From the NCBI RefSeq assembly GCF_014323665.1, contig NZ_JABVEB010000009.1, positions 32,723-96,722 of the forward strand: a DNA stretch of 64,000 bases. The letters run 5' to 3'. The notes beneath the pieces are model-generated. The model was not told the origin of the DNA. It was given only the letters and a program-made list of their open reading frames with translations, and searched no databases. Of this stretch, positions 8,430-17,481 are shown in pieces. This DNA is from Actinomadura sp. HBU206391 (GTDB lineage Bacteria; Actinomycetota; Actinomycetes; Streptosporangiales; Streptosporangiaceae). Within the stretch, counting starts at the first letter, position 1. The number at the start of each line of letters is the position of its first letter. A program made the position numbers and the translations under genes.

Positions 8430-9577
8430 GAGGTGACCTCCGCGAAACGGTCGGGGCGGAACGGCGTCAGGTCGAGGTCGGGGTCCGCGCCGGTGAGGGC
8501 CTGGGCGAGCAGGTGACCGGTCGCCGCCGCCAGCCCGATGCCCGCGCCCTCGTGACCGCAGGCGTGCAGCAGTCCCGGCGCACGCGGATCAGGGCCGATC
8601 ACCGGCAGGTGGTCGGGGCAGTACGGACGGAACCCGCAGTACGTGCGGATCGCCGCGACGTCGGCGAGCGCCGGGAACAGCGCGATCGCCTGCGCGGCGA
8701 GCCGCCGCAGCACCGGCAGCGAGAGCGTGCGGTCGAAGCCGACCCGTTCCCGGCTCGCGCCGATGAGCACGGTGCCCGACTTCGTGCCCTCGACGACGGG
8801 TGAGGTCTCGAGCCCGGCCGAATCGCTGGCGACGTTGCCGACGTACTCGGCCGCGTAGACCTTGTGCCGGATCATCGGCGGCAGGGGCTCGGTCACCAGG
8901 ATGAAGCCCCGGCGCGGCAGGACCGGCACCCGCACTCCGGCCAACGCGGCGATCTCACCGCCCCAGGTGCCGGCCGCGTTCACGACCGCGCCGGCCATGA
9001 TGTCCCCCCTGTCGGTGCGCACCCCGGTCACCCGCCCGCCGGCGCAGATGACGCCGGTGACGGTCACGCCGGTGCGCAACCGCGCGCCATAGCGGTCCCG
9101 CGCCGCCCGTAGCAGGTGCGCGGCGGCCAGCATCGGCTGCACCTGCGCGTCCTGGGGGTAGAACACGCCTCCCGCGAGGCCGGGGGCGAGATGCGGCTCG
9201 AGGTGGTGCAGGTCCGCCGCCGCGACGGCGTCGGCCCGCACTCCGGCGGCGCGCTGGTGTGCCGCGAGATCCTCGAGCGCGGCCAGGCCGGGTGCCGACG
9301 CCGCCACGATCAGGCCGCCTTTGGCCTCGTACTCCACCTCGTCGCCGTACTCGCCCGCCAGTTCTCCCCAGAGCCGAAGAGACAGCAGCGCCAGATCCAG
9401 CTCGGCGCCGGGCTCCTTGTCCGAGACGAGGAGATTGCCCTCGCCGGCGCCGGTCGTACCGCCGGCCACGGGGCCGCGATCGACCACGGTGACGGTGAGG
9501 CCCGCCTTGGCGGCGTAATAGGCGCAGGCGGCGCCGATCACTCCGGCCCCTATGACCAGCAGATCTCTCGTAGGCAC
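8426..9577 (-). CDS. DAO-type FAD oxidoreductase (HcnC-like; D-hydroxyproline dehydrogenase beta-type subunit)
   Basis: This is a 383-aa D-amino-acid oxidase/GlcD-fold flavoprotein. The N-terminal FAD motif is VIGAGVIGAACAYYAAKAGL, and the C-terminal region has CGFRPYCPDHLPVIGPD and HACGHEGAGIGLA, as in DAO-family dehydrogenases. The start is a GTG at 9577 with no clear ribosome site. The GCAATGTGA operator begins about ten bases upstream, so the mRNA may be leaderless. It is the first gene of the oxidase operon and should oxidise the D-imino acid made by the epimerase. Glycine or sarcosine oxidation is the alternative. Confidence 0.88.
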   Translation of the reverse strand: MPTRDLLVIGAGVIGAACAYYAAKAGLTVTVVDRGPVAGGTTGAGEGNLLVSDKEPGAELDLALLSLRLWGELAGEYGDEVEYEAKGGLIVAASAPGLAALEDLAAHQRAAGVRADAVAAADLHHLEPHLAPGLAGGVFYPQDAQVQPMLAAAHLLRAARDRYGARLRTGVTVTGVICAGGRVTGVRTDRGDIMAGAVVNAAGTWGGEIAALAGVRVPVLPRRGFILVTEPLPPMIRHKVYAAEYVGNVASDSAGLETSPVVEGTKSGTVLIGASRERVGFDRTLSLPVLRRLAAQAIALFPALADVAAIRTYCGFRPYCPDHLPVIGPDPRAPGLLHACGHEGAGIGLAAATGHLLAQALTGADPDLDLTPFRPDRFAEVTS

Positions 9578-9586
9578 GCGCAGTAA

Positions 9587-9605
9587 AATGTCACATTGCC
9601 GACCT
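9587..9605 (-). promoter_or_regulatory. Operator/promoter element GCAATGTGA upstream of the oxidase operon
   Basis: On the minus strand this reads AGGTCGGCAATGTGACATT, ending ten bases before the GTG start. A TTGTGC hexamer upstream could be the -35. It matches the element at 6511-6537 over AGGTCG and GCAATGTGA, with two bases fewer between them, which suggests one regulator for both units. No candidate regulator gene is present next to them in this window. Confidence 0.68.
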
Positions 9606-9649
9606 CTCGCACAACCCCTCTCCACACACGCTCCTCTAAGCTGCCCCGC

Positions 9650-10855
9650 ATGGGTATGGAGACCTCGGCCGAGTCGCCCGTACCGGTCCGGACGGTCCTG
9701 CAGCTGGTCGGCGGGTGGATCACCCGGCTCGGCCGCATCTGGGTCGAGGGACAGGTCACCGACCTCAACCGGCGTGGAAGCACCGTGTACCTGACGCTGC
9801 GGGACCCGGTCGCCAACATGTCCGTCCGGGTGGTCGGGCCGCGAGCGGTCTTCGACAATCCGGCCGTGGCCGACGGAGCGCGCGTGGTCGTCCACGCCAA
9901 GCCCGACTTCTGGGTCAACCGCGGCTCGTTCTCGCTCGCTGCGGTGGAGGTCCGGGCGGTCGGCCTCGGCGAGTTGCTCGCCCGGCTGGAGCATCTCAAG
10001 CGCGTCCTGTCCGCCGAGGGCCTGTTCCGGCCGGAGCGCAAGCGCCCGCTGCCGTTCCTTCCGCACCGGGTCGGGCTGATCTGCGGGCGCGACTCCGCCG
10101 CCGAGCGCGACGTCCTCGAGAACGCCCGCCGCCGCTGGCCCGCCGTCCGGTTCACCGTCGAGCCCGTGGCGGTGCAGGGCTCCTACGCCGTCGCCGAGGT
10201 CACGGCCGCGCTCGACAAGCTCGACGGCGACCCGGAGATCGACGTGATCATCGTCAGCCGCGGCGGCGGCTCGCTCGAGGACCTCCTGCCGTTCTCCGAC
10301 GAGGCCCTGGTGCGGGCCGTCGCCGCGTGCCGCACGCCGGTCGTGAGCGCCATCGGGCACGAGCAGGACGCCCCGATCCTCGATCTGGTGGCCGACGTGC
10401 GCGCCTCGACGCCCACCGACGCGGCCAAGAAGGTCGTTCCCGACGTACGGGAGCAACTGCAGCTCGTGCGCCAGTTGCGGGACAGGGGCCGGCGGTACGT
10501 CGGCGGACGGCTGGAGCGCGAGCAGGCCTGGCTCGCCTCGATGCGGTCACGGCCGGCGCTGGCCGACCCGGTCCGGGAGGTTGAGCGCCAGGCCGAGTCG
10601 GTGGACGCGCAGCGCGACCGGGCCCGGCGCGCCTTCCGGTCGACTCTGGCCAAGGCCGCCGACGAGCTTTCGCACACCAGGGCGCGGCTGCTCGCGCTGT
10701 CGCCGGGGGCCACGCTCCAGCGCGGCTACGCGATCGTGCAGCGCGCGGACGAATCGATCGTACGGGCTGCGGGCGGTGTCTCGGCCGGCGAGGAGCTGAC
10801 CATCCGTCTCGCCGACGGACGGGTCGCCGCGACGGTCACCGATTCCGCGGGCTGA
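9650..10855 (+). CDS. xseA: Exodeoxyribonuclease VII large subunit XseA
   Basis: This is about 401 aa. The N-terminal OB-fold ([22 protein letters not shown]) binds DNA, the catalytic core contains [23 protein letters not shown] and [19 protein letters not shown], and [25 protein letters not shown] is the conserved family block. The C-terminal coiled coil and [14 protein letters not shown] follow. It degrades single-stranded DNA with XseB. ATG 9650 is preferred, with ATG 9656 as an alternative. Its partner xseB is not adjacent but lies 3 kb downstream, past three unrelated genes. Confidence 0.95.
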   Translation: MGMETSAESPVPVRTVLQLVGGWITRLGRIWVEGQVTDLNRRGSTVYLTLRDPVANMSVRVVGPRAVFDNPAVADGARVVVHAKPDFWVNRGSFSLAAVEVRAVGLGELLARLEHLKRVLSAEGLFRPERKRPLPFLPHRVGLICGRDSAAERDVLENARRRWPAVRFTVEPVAVQGSYAVAEVTAALDKLDGDPEIDVIIVSRGGGSLEDLLPFSDEALVRAVAACRTPVVSAIGHEQDAPILDLVADVRASTPTDAAKKVVPDVREQLQLVRQLRDRGRRYVGGRLEREQAWLASMRSRPALADPVREVERQAESVDAQRDRARRAFRSTLAKAADELSHTRARLLALSPGATLQRGYAIVQRADESIVRAAGGVSAGEELTIRLADGRVAATVTDSAG

Positions 10856-10909
10856 AGGCCTCCCGGATCTCTGGACTCCCTCGGACGTTGATCGATATTC
10901 TCCGCCCGG

Positions 10910-11311
10910 ATGGAAACCTCACGACGCCCACGACGAAGACGCCCGGCCACGGACGTCGTGCTGCCGACCCCGGTGCGCGCGATCAGGATCCTCCTGTACG
11001 CCGCCGCGGGCCTCACGCTGGCCGCGGCGATCAACGCGTGGATACTGGCCGGCGGCGCGTACGGCTTCGGCATCGCGCTCACCGTGGCCCTTCCCGGGAT
11101 CGGCAGCGCTCTGGCCGCGAGAGCCGTCGCCACCCGGCCGAGCCACCGCCTGTGGATCGCCATCGTGGTCCTGGAGATCCTTTACCTGCTGTGGCAGTTC
11201 GCCCGCATCGGCATCGGTGACCCCTTCGGCGTGCTCGGCCTGGCCTTTCCGGTCGCCACGCTGATCCTCCTCTGCCGGGCCCGGACTCGCCGGTACTTCC
11301 GGTCAGCCTGA
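10910..11311 (+). CDS. Small integral membrane protein of unknown function
   Basis: This is a 133-aa protein with a basic N-terminus (RRPRRRRP) and about four hydrophobic segments (residues ~25-50, 52-72, 80-98, 103-122). I do not recognise the family. It is the first of three genes lying between xseA and xseB. ATG at 10910 has no strong ribosome site. Strand, length and base composition match a real gene. Confidence 0.65.
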   Translation: METSRRPRRRRPATDVVLPTPVRAIRILLYAAAGLTLAAAINAWILAGGAYGFGIALTVALPGIGSALAARAVATRPSHRLWIAIVVLEILYLLWQFARIGIGDPFGVLGLAFPVATLILLCRARTRRYFRSA

Positions 11312-11347
11312 GACGGTCGCGGACCCGACGGAATCTGAGGCCACCCG

Positions 11348-12094
11348 ATGAGCATCCCGGCACGACCACTCGCCCACGTCGGCGCGATACTGGCGCTCGT
11401 GGCGGCGGCGGCGTGCGGTCCGTCCACGCGCGACGCACCGCCGGCCGCTCGCACGACGTCCACGTCCGCCGGCCCGAGGAGTCCCATGGCACCGACCGAC
11501 GTCCGCGAAACGGTGCGGCAGGCCATGGCGGCCGCGGGCCGCCCGGACCGGGCCGCCCTCGCCTCCGATACCGCCGCGACGACGATCAGTGAGCTCTCTG
11601 TGCCGATCCTGCGGGGCTGGCGCCTGCTCCGGTTCGACGCCGTCCCGCATCCTGGCGCGAGCTTCTACGTCGCGGTCGGGCCCGCCGGAGTCCTCCACCT
11701 CACCGAGGAGCCGGCGTCCTTCACGAAGGTGCTCCAGGCCGCGAACGTGACACCGACATCTGCCGCCGACGCGGCCGCGCTGGCCCGCGCGTACGTCGAG
11801 ACGACCAGGCCCATGACCGAACTCGTCCGCGTCGTCGGCGACGTCGACGACATCCTGTGGGTACCGCGGCCCACCCCGGACGAGCGGCGCGCACGCGAAC
11901 GGGCGAGCGTCAGGCTACGACCCGTCCTGCGGCCTCCCGACGCTGTGGAAGAAGGCGGCTCCTGGGTGGCCACCGTCTTCGTCCAACGCGGCGACACCGT
12001 CGAGCGGCGGACCGTGACCATCGGTGCCGACCGCTCGCTGACGGAGCGCGGCAAGGTCATGGCCCGCGATCTGCCGGTTCCTTACGTGGCCTGA
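11348..12094 (+). CDS. Putative lipoprotein of unknown function
   Basis: This is 248 aa. The N-terminal signal MSIPARPLAHVGAILALVAAAAC is a lipoprotein type, with Cys at residue 23 followed by a Ser/Thr/Pro-rich linker. The mature part is a soluble domain with no motif I can name, so it should sit on the outer face of the membrane. It lies 36 bases after the small membrane protein gene and ends 147 bases before the toxin-like gene. A role as a partner or protective lipoprotein for the latter is speculative. Confidence 0.72.
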   Translation: MSIPARPLAHVGAILALVAAAACGPSTRDAPPAARTTSTSAGPRSPMAPTDVRETVRQAMAAAGRPDRAALASDTAATTISELSVPILRGWRLLRFDAVPHPGASFYVAVGPAGVLHLTEEPASFTKVLQAANVTPTSAADAAALARAYVETTRPMTELVRVVGDVDDILWVPRPTPDERRARERASVRLRPVLRPPDAVEEGGSWVATVFVQRGDTVERRTVTIGADRSLTERGKVMARDLPVPYVA

Positions 12095-12241
12095 CGGCCG
12101 GCCCGGCGGCAGAGTTCCTCCCGCGCCGCTCGGCGTCTCGCTTCGGTCGAGCCGTCGGCCGGTCAGGCGATCGATCATGGACCGAATGGCTACAAATCAC
12201 CACTAATGATCAATAGAGTGCTCGCGCGGAGGTGATCGCGA

Positions 12242-13786
12242 GTGCTTGATCGGCCCGGCCCGGCCCGGCGGAGGCGGCTTCTCCTCTCGCTTCCGTCCGG
12301 CAGAGACCGGGGCGAGGGATCGGTCTCTCATATCGCGGTGATCCTCCTCGTCGCCATCGTGACCGGCGCACTGGTGACCTCCGTCCTCCCGGCCCAGATC
12401 ACCGACCGCATCGGCGCGGCCGTGTGCCGGGTCCCCGGCGAGGACTGCGGACCGGATCGCACCACGGCCTCCCAATCCGACGATCCCGGCGCCGAGCGCG
12501 GAGAAGCCGAAGGTCCGGCCGGACGCGGGCAGGCCGATGCTCCCGGTGGCGACGCCGCCGAAACACCGGCCGGGGACGGGGAAGAGGGCAAGGGCGACTA
12601 CTGGTCGTGCGGCTGGTTCGGGCAGACGGCCTGCGACATGGTGCAGGGGTTCGGCCGAGGCGCCAAGGAGGCCTTCGACGGCGCGGCCGGCACCGCCTGC
12701 CTGATCCATATCTGTAGCCATTCGGGGTTCAAGCATTCCTGGGGCGGCGTCAAGCAGCTGTTCACCGATCCGGGTGACTCGCTGAAGGCGATGTGGGACG
12801 ACTCGACCAAGGGGATCCGCGAGGACTGGAAGAACGGCCACGAGGCGTCAGCGATGACCCGGACCATCCCCTCGGTTTTCGGGATGATCTTCGGTGGCAA
12901 GGGCCTGAACAAGCTCGGCGATCTCGCCAAGGCCAGGAAGGCGGCGAAGGCCGATCCCCATGCCGCGAAGACGGCGAGCGAGTCGGCCAAGGCGGCCGTG
13001 CGAAGAGCCGAGGATGCCGCCGCGAAGTTCGACATCAAGGGCGCTGAGGCCGCGCTGAAGGAGGCGGAGAAACATCTGCGCGACGCCGAGAAGGCGACGA
13101 AGAGATCTCCGACCAACCAGAACCTGTACGACACGGCGGTCGCGCGTGAACGGGTCGCCCATGCCCGGACGGCCCTCGTGGACGCCAGGGTGCGAAGCAT
13201 CATGGTGAAGACGGCCGTCGGACGCCAGGCGCAGAAGATCCTGGACAGGTACAAGCCCAATGTCGTCTACCGTCGCGGGGGCGGCGGCTTCTACACATCG
13301 AGCAATAACACCATCTATATCGACACGAGGTGGTCGCAGAATCGGCAGGCCGTGGTGCTCATTCACGAGGCCAGCCATGTCGAATTCCAGCACACCGGCC
13401 GAACGGTGAACGGCAGGGCGCGCGAGCTGTCGCGTTCCGACTATGTCGAGGGCATGTTGAGGGAGGAGGCCCACGGCAGGGTCCTCGAGGTCGAGGCCAA
13501 CAGAGAACTGCGCGAGCAAGGCCTCAAGATACCCCGGAACACGCACGAGTCGATCTACGAGGACGCCTACGAGCGGGCCGTGAAGGCGGCGGACCAGGAG
13601 AGCAAGGATCACGGCTGGCCGCCGATGGACCAGGTGGAGAGATCCCAGATCGGGAAGCGGGCCGGCACCAAGGCCATTCTCGACGAGTATCGAGCCGGCC
13701 GTGTCCGCCCCTCGATCGCCACCGACCAGCCGTACACCGAGTACTACGGAGCGGCTTGGGACAGGATCAACGGCACCGCCCCCTGA
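12242..13786 (+). CDS. Membrane-anchored toxin-like protein with C-terminal HExxH zincin-like domain
   Basis: This is 514 aa. The GTG start is supported by GGAGG nine bases upstream. Layout: basic N-terminus, one hydrophobic segment (about 29-50) in a RGEGSVSHIAVILLVAIV context resembling prepilin-like anchors, a charged Gly/Ala/Glu linker (70-118), a Cys-containing middle part, an Ala/Lys-rich coiled coil (225-330), then a C-terminal domain. That domain has HEASH at 375-379 with a further His at 384 and several Glu around 406-422 that could be the third zinc ligand. The plan of anchor, linker and C-terminal enzyme resembles actinobacterial polymorphic toxins, but no recognisable immunity gene follows; xseB begins 60 bases later. 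The enzymatic role is inferred only from the motif. Confidence 0.72.
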   Translation: MLDRPGPARRRRLLLSLPSGRDRGEGSVSHIAVILLVAIVTGALVTSVLPAQITDRIGAAVCRVPGEDCGPDRTTASQSDDPGAERGEAEGPAGRGQADAPGGDAAETPAGDGEEGKGDYWSCGWFGQTACDMVQGFGRGAKEAFDGAAGTACLIHICSHSGFKHSWGGVKQLFTDPGDSLKAMWDDSTKGIREDWKNGHEASAMTRTIPSVFGMIFGGKGLNKLGDLAKARKAAKADPHAAKTASESAKAAVRRAEDAAAKFDIKGAEAALKEAEKHLRDAEKATKRSPTNQNLYDTAVARERVAHARTALVDARVRSIMVKTAVGRQAQKILDRYKPNVVYRRGGGGFYTSSNNTIYIDTRWSQNRQAVVLIHEASHVEFQHTGRTVNGRARELSRSDYVEGMLREEAHGRVLEVEANRELREQGLKIPRNTHESIYEDAYERAVKAADQESKDHGWPPMDQVERSQIGKRAGTKAILDEYRAGRVRPSIATDQPYTEYYGAAWDRINGTAP

Positions 13787-13846
13787 GCTTCCGGAGCGCC
13801 CGTCCGGACGGCGGAGCGATGAGCCTCCACCTGCCGCCGGTACAGT

Positions 13847-14128
13847 GTGGCCGTGGCGCAGAACGCACCGGATCAGTCCGGCTCACCGGCTCAAAACCTC
13901 CGCGCGGACGAACCGGAGTCGTACGAGCACGCGCGTGACGAGCTCGCCGACGTCGTGCGGCGGCTCGAGGCGGGCGGGCTCACGCTGGAGGAGTCCCTGA
14001 CCCTGTGGGAGCGGGGCGAGCGGCTGGCCAGGGCCTGTGAGGAGTGGCTCGAAGGGGCCCGCGCCCGGCTCGCGGCCGTGATACCGGACCGCGCCACCGC
14101 CGACGGCGGACCCGAGACCCCGTTCTGA
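13847..14128 (+). CDS. xseB: Exodeoxyribonuclease VII small subunit XseB
   Basis: This is 93 aa from GTG 13847; the next GTG, two codons later, is an alternative. The family core is [50 protein letters not shown], with flexible ends. It binds the XseA coiled coil to form exonuclease VII. It is separated from xseA by the 10910-13786 insert, although in many actinomycetes the two genes adjoin. Confidence 0.93.
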   Translation: MAVAQNAPDQSGSPAQNLRADEPESYEHARDELADVVRRLEAGGLTLEESLTLWERGERLARACEEWLEGARARLAAVIPDRATADGGPETPF

Positions 14129-14206
14129 CCACTGCCGCGATCTGCCGCTCGTCCGCGTGATGGTGCTCGCGCTCGGCCGCGTGATCAGCGTCCCGGCACA
14201 GCCTGC

Positions 14207-14857
14207 TCAGGTGGGCGACGGCCCGGGACTCACGGCCGCCTTCGGCTGGGGACGCAGCGAGCCGGCCAGCACCGCGAGCTCGTCGTACGAGGCCGTACCG
14301 GTCACGACCAGCGTGACGTCGGGCAGCCGGCGCACCAGCGAGCGCTGCTTCTTGTCCTCACGGAAGTACTGATCCCAGCTCGCCCCGGCGATCTGCTGGG
14401 CTCCCACCCGCTGGTTGCGGTTGGTCATGCGCGCCACGAAGACCTCTGGCCGTTCGTCGCTCTGCTCCAGCGCGGCGTACTCGTCGGTGGGCGTCACGAA
14501 GCCGAGATGCCAGGCCACCGGCTCCTTGCCCCGCTCGCCGGTGAGCCGGGAGCTGGTCGGCCGCCACCGGGCCGGCAGGCCCTGCGGCACGTACGAGGTG
14601 TACGGCGCGGAGATCAGCAGGGCGCGCGTGTGCGGGGCGTAGTCGACGGTCGGCAGCGTCTCCTTCTGGCTGCGCGGGGTGATCAGCACGATCACGCCGA
14701 CCAGCGTGAGACAGGCCAGCATCGCCATGGTGAAGCCGCCGAGCCCGGTGGTCAGCCGCTTGTACACGGCCGGGCTCACCGGCGTTGGCTCCGGTGCCGG
14801 CGCCGTGCCGGCGTGGGTGGTCCGGTCGGTCACCGTCTCAGGATCGCCCACGCTCAC
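14207..14857 (-). CDS. DUF4245 domain-containing membrane protein
   Basis: This is 216 aa with an acidic Pro/Thr-rich N-terminus, one transmembrane helix (about 41-60, FTMAMLACLTLVGVIVLI) and an extracytoplasmic domain containing YVPQGLPARWRPTSSRL and WHLGFVTPTDEYAALEQSD, which is the DUF4245 pattern. The GTG at 14857 overlaps the TetR gene stop (GTGA). DUF4245 genes are regularly found between xseB and glpX in actinomycetes. The function is unknown. Confidence 0.87.
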   Translation of the reverse strand: MSVGDPETVTDRTTHAGTAPAPEPTPVSPAVYKRLTTGLGGFTMAMLACLTLVGVIVLITPRSQKETLPTVDYAPHTRALLISAPYTSYVPQGLPARWRPTSSRLTGERGKEPVAWHLGFVTPTDEYAALEQSDERPEVFVARMTNRNQRVGAQQIAGASWDQYFREDKKQRSLVRRLPDVTLVVTGTASYDELAVLAGSLRPQPKAAVSPGPSPT

Positions 14858-15468
14858 GCGCGCTCCGCACGGGGGTTCCTGATCGTCTCGATGATCGCCA
14901 TGATGTCGCCCGCGAGCCTGCGGGACGCCTCTGCGTCGTCACTGAGCGAGATCTCGGTCACGGCCGCCGCCATCGCCCCGGTGAGAACGATCACGAGCGG
15001 TTCGTCGACCCCGCCGTCGGCGGAGTGGAACAGGGCGGCGTTGAGCCGTGCCCACCTGCGAAGCCGCTTCTGCATCACGCGGTCGAAACCTGGCGGGCCG
15101 TCGCCGGAGATGAACAGCCGCGAAACCTCGCGCTCGGCCAGGCAACCGTCGATATAGGCGGTGGCGCCGGCGATGAACAGCCGCATCGGGTCGGACTCGC
15201 CGGCGTCGCGTACGGCGTGGATCGCCTCGCGCGTGCGCTCCTGCTGGCGGTTCTGGAACTCCTCGAACAGGGTCAGATAGAGATCGGCCTTGCCGTTGAA
15301 GTGGTGGTAGAGGCTGCCGACGCTGGCCCCGGCCTTGGCGACGATGTCGGTCACCGCCGCCTGGGCGAACCCCGCCTCGGCGAACACACCGCGCGCGGCG
15401 GTCAGCAGCGCGCCCCTGGTGGCGGCCCCGCGATCGGACACCCGCACGGGCGGTTCGTCAATGCTCAC
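14854..15468 (-). CDS. TetR family transcriptional regulator
   Basis: This is 204 aa. The N-terminal helix-turn-helix is [51 protein letters not shown], the classic TetR DNA-binding domain; the C-terminal ligand domain is not identifiable. The start is GTG 15468. It is translationally coupled to the DUF4245 gene and divergent from glpX across a 202-base gap, so autoregulation or control of glpX is possible but not shown. Confidence 0.9.
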   Translation of the reverse strand: MSIDEPPVRVSDRGAATRGALLTAARGVFAEAGFAQAAVTDIVAKAGASVGSLYHHFNGKADLYLTLFEEFQNRQQERTREAIHAVRDAGESDPMRLFIAGATAYIDGCLAEREVSRLFISGDGPPGFDRVMQKRLRRWARLNAALFHSADGGVDEPLVIVLTGAMAAAVTEISLSDDAEASRRLAGDIMAIIETIRNPRAERA

Positions 15469-15670
15469 GCTCGCGCTCCCCGTCCATAGTCACCGCTCAT
15501 CTCTCACCTGGGCGTGGGGACCCGGTCCGCGGGCCGGGAGGACGCCCTCCTCCTCCCTGGTAACCGTATCCGCCCGCTCGCAGCAGCGGACACACGTGCC
15601 GATGAGGTTACGCCCTGCCAGGTGGGAACTACGATCCCATGCAAGGCCGACTAGTGAAGGGCAGCCCGCT

Positions 15671-16705
15671 ATGTCTGATGAAACGACCGTTTCCTCCCCA
15701 CTTGCCACGGCCAAGGACGCGCCTGACCGCAACCTAGCCGTGGAATTGGTCCGAGTGACCGAGGCCGCCGCGATGGCCGCGGCCCGGTGGGTCGGGCGCG
15801 GCGACAAGAACGGTGCCGACGGCGCCGCGGTCAACGCCATGCGCCAGCTGATCAACACCGTGTCCATGAAGGGCGTGGTGGTGATCGGTGAGGGTGAGAA
15901 GGACAACGCGCCGATGCTCTACAACGGCGAACAGGTCGGCGATGGCAGCGGAGCCGAGTGCGACGTGGCGGTGGATCCCATTGACGGCACCCGGTTGACC
16001 GCGCTCGGGATGAACAACGCGATCTCGGTGATCGCGGTGAGCGCCCGGGGTTCGATGTACGACCCGTCCGCGGTGTTCTACATGGAGAAGCTGGTCACCG
16101 GGCCTGAGGCCGCCGACGTCGTGGACATCCAGCGGCCGGTCGCCGACAACATCCGTGCCGTCGCCCGCGCCAAGGGCTCGTCCACGCAGGACGTCACCGT
16201 CGTCATCCTTGATCGCCCGAGGCACGAGGATCTCGTCACCCAGGTCCGCGAGTCGGGGGCGCGGATCAAGTTCATCACCGACGGCGACGTGGCCGGCGCG
16301 ATCATGGCCGCCCGCGAGGGCACCGGCGTGGACCTGCTCCTCGGCATCGGCGGCACCCCGGAGGGCATCATCGCCGCCTGTGCCATCAAGGCCCTCGGCG
16401 GGGTGATCCAAGGCAGGCTGTGGCCGCAGGACGACGCCGAGCGGCAGAAGGCCATCGACGCGGGCCACGACCTCGGCCGGGTGCTGACCACCGACGATCT
16501 CGTCACCTCCGACGACGTGTTCTTCGCCGCCACCGGCATCACCGATGGCGAGCTGGCGAGCGGCGTGCGCTACCGCAAGGGCACGGCGTCCACCAGTTCG
16601 CTCGTCATGCGCTCGCGCAGCGGCACGATCCGCAAAATCCAGAGCGAACACCAGCTCGGCAAGCTGCGCGCCTACAGCGCGATCAACTTCGACACGGCGT
16701 CGTAG
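15671..16705 (+). CDS. glpX: Class II fructose-1,6-bisphosphatase GlpX
   Basis: This is 344 aa. Metal and phosphate motifs are GEGEKD (73-78) and VDPIDGTRL (101-109), with [20 protein letters not shown] further on, all GlpX signatures. It removes the 1-phosphate of fructose 1,6-bisphosphate in gluconeogenesis. ATG 15671 is chosen because the conserved domain begins soon after; in-frame codons back to 15335 run through the TetR gene on the other strand. It belongs to the conserved xseB-DUF4245-glpX neighbourhood. Confidence 0.95.
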   Translation: MSDETTVSSPLATAKDAPDRNLAVELVRVTEAAAMAAARWVGRGDKNGADGAAVNAMRQLINTVSMKGVVVIGEGEKDNAPMLYNGEQVGDGSGAECDVAVDPIDGTRLTALGMNNAISVIAVSARGSMYDPSAVFYMEKLVTGPEAADVVDIQRPVADNIRAVARAKGSSTQDVTVVILDRPRHEDLVTQVRESGARIKFITDGDVAGAIMAAREGTGVDLLLGIGGTPEGIIAACAIKALGGVIQGRLWPQDDAERQKAIDAGHDLGRVLTTDDLVTSDDVFFAATGITDGELASGVRYRKGTASTSSLVMRSRSGTIRKIQSEHQLGKLRAYSAINFDTAS

Positions 16706-16720
16706 CCGCCGCGCCCGGCG

Positions 16721-17341
16721 TCAGCGCCCGCGGAGGCGCTGGCGCCACTTGCGCTTGGGCGTACGGGCCTGGATCGAACCCATCACCGCGGTGCCGACGA
16801 TCTCGATGAGCGGGCCGTCGGGCGCGCCCGGCGGGACCCAGATCTTGAGCTTCCGGGAACTCAAGATCATGCGGCTGGTGACGTCGACCCGCACCCCTTC
16901 GGGGATCAGCAGCCGGACATGCCCGCACACGATGTTGGCGTCGATGACGATATGGCTGCGCTGCAGAATCGCCTCGCGAAGATCCAGCTCGACCGACCCG
17001 AACAACGCCGTCACGGGGAAGCGGGCCGGCGCCACCCAGCGCCCGCCCCGGCGTGCCGATCCGAACAGCGCGTGCAGGGGCCGGTCGTCGACACGGATGG
17101 GCTGCTGCTCGGGCGGCAGCAGATCGAGGGTCAGCACGGAGAGTTCCCCGAGCGTGCGCGCGGCGTAGGCCCGCTCCATCCGTTCTCCGTGCTCCACCAT
17201 GGTCAGCCGCCCGTCGGCGAGCGCGGCTCCGATCAGTGCCACGACCTTCTCGCGGTCGGCGTCGGAGGCGCGCAGGTCCCGCGCGGGGACGTCGCCGCCC
17301 CGAGTCGCCGGGCGCCAGGGGTTGTCCACGCTCCGAACCAT
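16721..17341 (-). CDS. DUF1707 protein with LiaF-like C-terminal domain
   Basis: This is 206 aa. The N-terminal DUF1707 (SHOCT-like) domain is DLRASDADREKVVALIGAAL followed by DGRLTMVEHGERMERAYAARTLGEL. The C-terminal half (LFGSVELDL...VCGHVRLLIPEGVRVDV...IEIVGTAVMGSI) is a beta-helical LiaF/cell-envelope-response-like domain. No membrane helix is seen, unlike many relatives. It is convergent with glpX with a 15-base gap. It may sense envelope stress, which is inference from the family. Confidence 0.87.
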   Translation of the reverse strand: MVRSVDNPWRPATRGGDVPARDLRASDADREKVVALIGAALADGRLTMVEHGERMERAYAARTLGELSVLTLDLLPPEQQPIRVDDRPLHALFGSARRGGRWVAPARFPVTALFGSVELDLREAILQRSHIVIDANIVCGHVRLLIPEGVRVDVTSRMILSSRKLKIWVPPGAPDGPLIEIVGTAVMGSIQARTPKRKWRQRLRGR

Positions 17342-17481
17342 ATCCGCGAGCGTACGTCGCGAGAACCCGCCGGTCCCCCTGACCGCCCGAACAAATCACG
17401 CTATGAGCCCCATCTCATCAGCAAAGCCCGGACACGAGCGGTGGACCGGTGGAGTCCACTCCGGGCGACAAGGGGGGCATC

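Noticed and set aside
6626..9577. Hydrogen cyanide synthase (HcnABC)
   Set aside because: The subunit plan is the same, but the neighbouring epimerase and deaminase genes and shared operator fit D-hydroxyproline oxidation better.
10910..12094. The membrane protein and lipoprotein as a certain immunity pair for the toxin-like gene
   Set aside because: Immunity genes normally follow the toxin gene. There is no direct evidence beyond proximity, so they are left as unknown.
16706..16745. A terminator between glpX and the DUF1707 gene
   Set aside because: Only a short agcgcc/ggcgct pair is present and it lies within the DUF1707 coding end, so it is not convincing.
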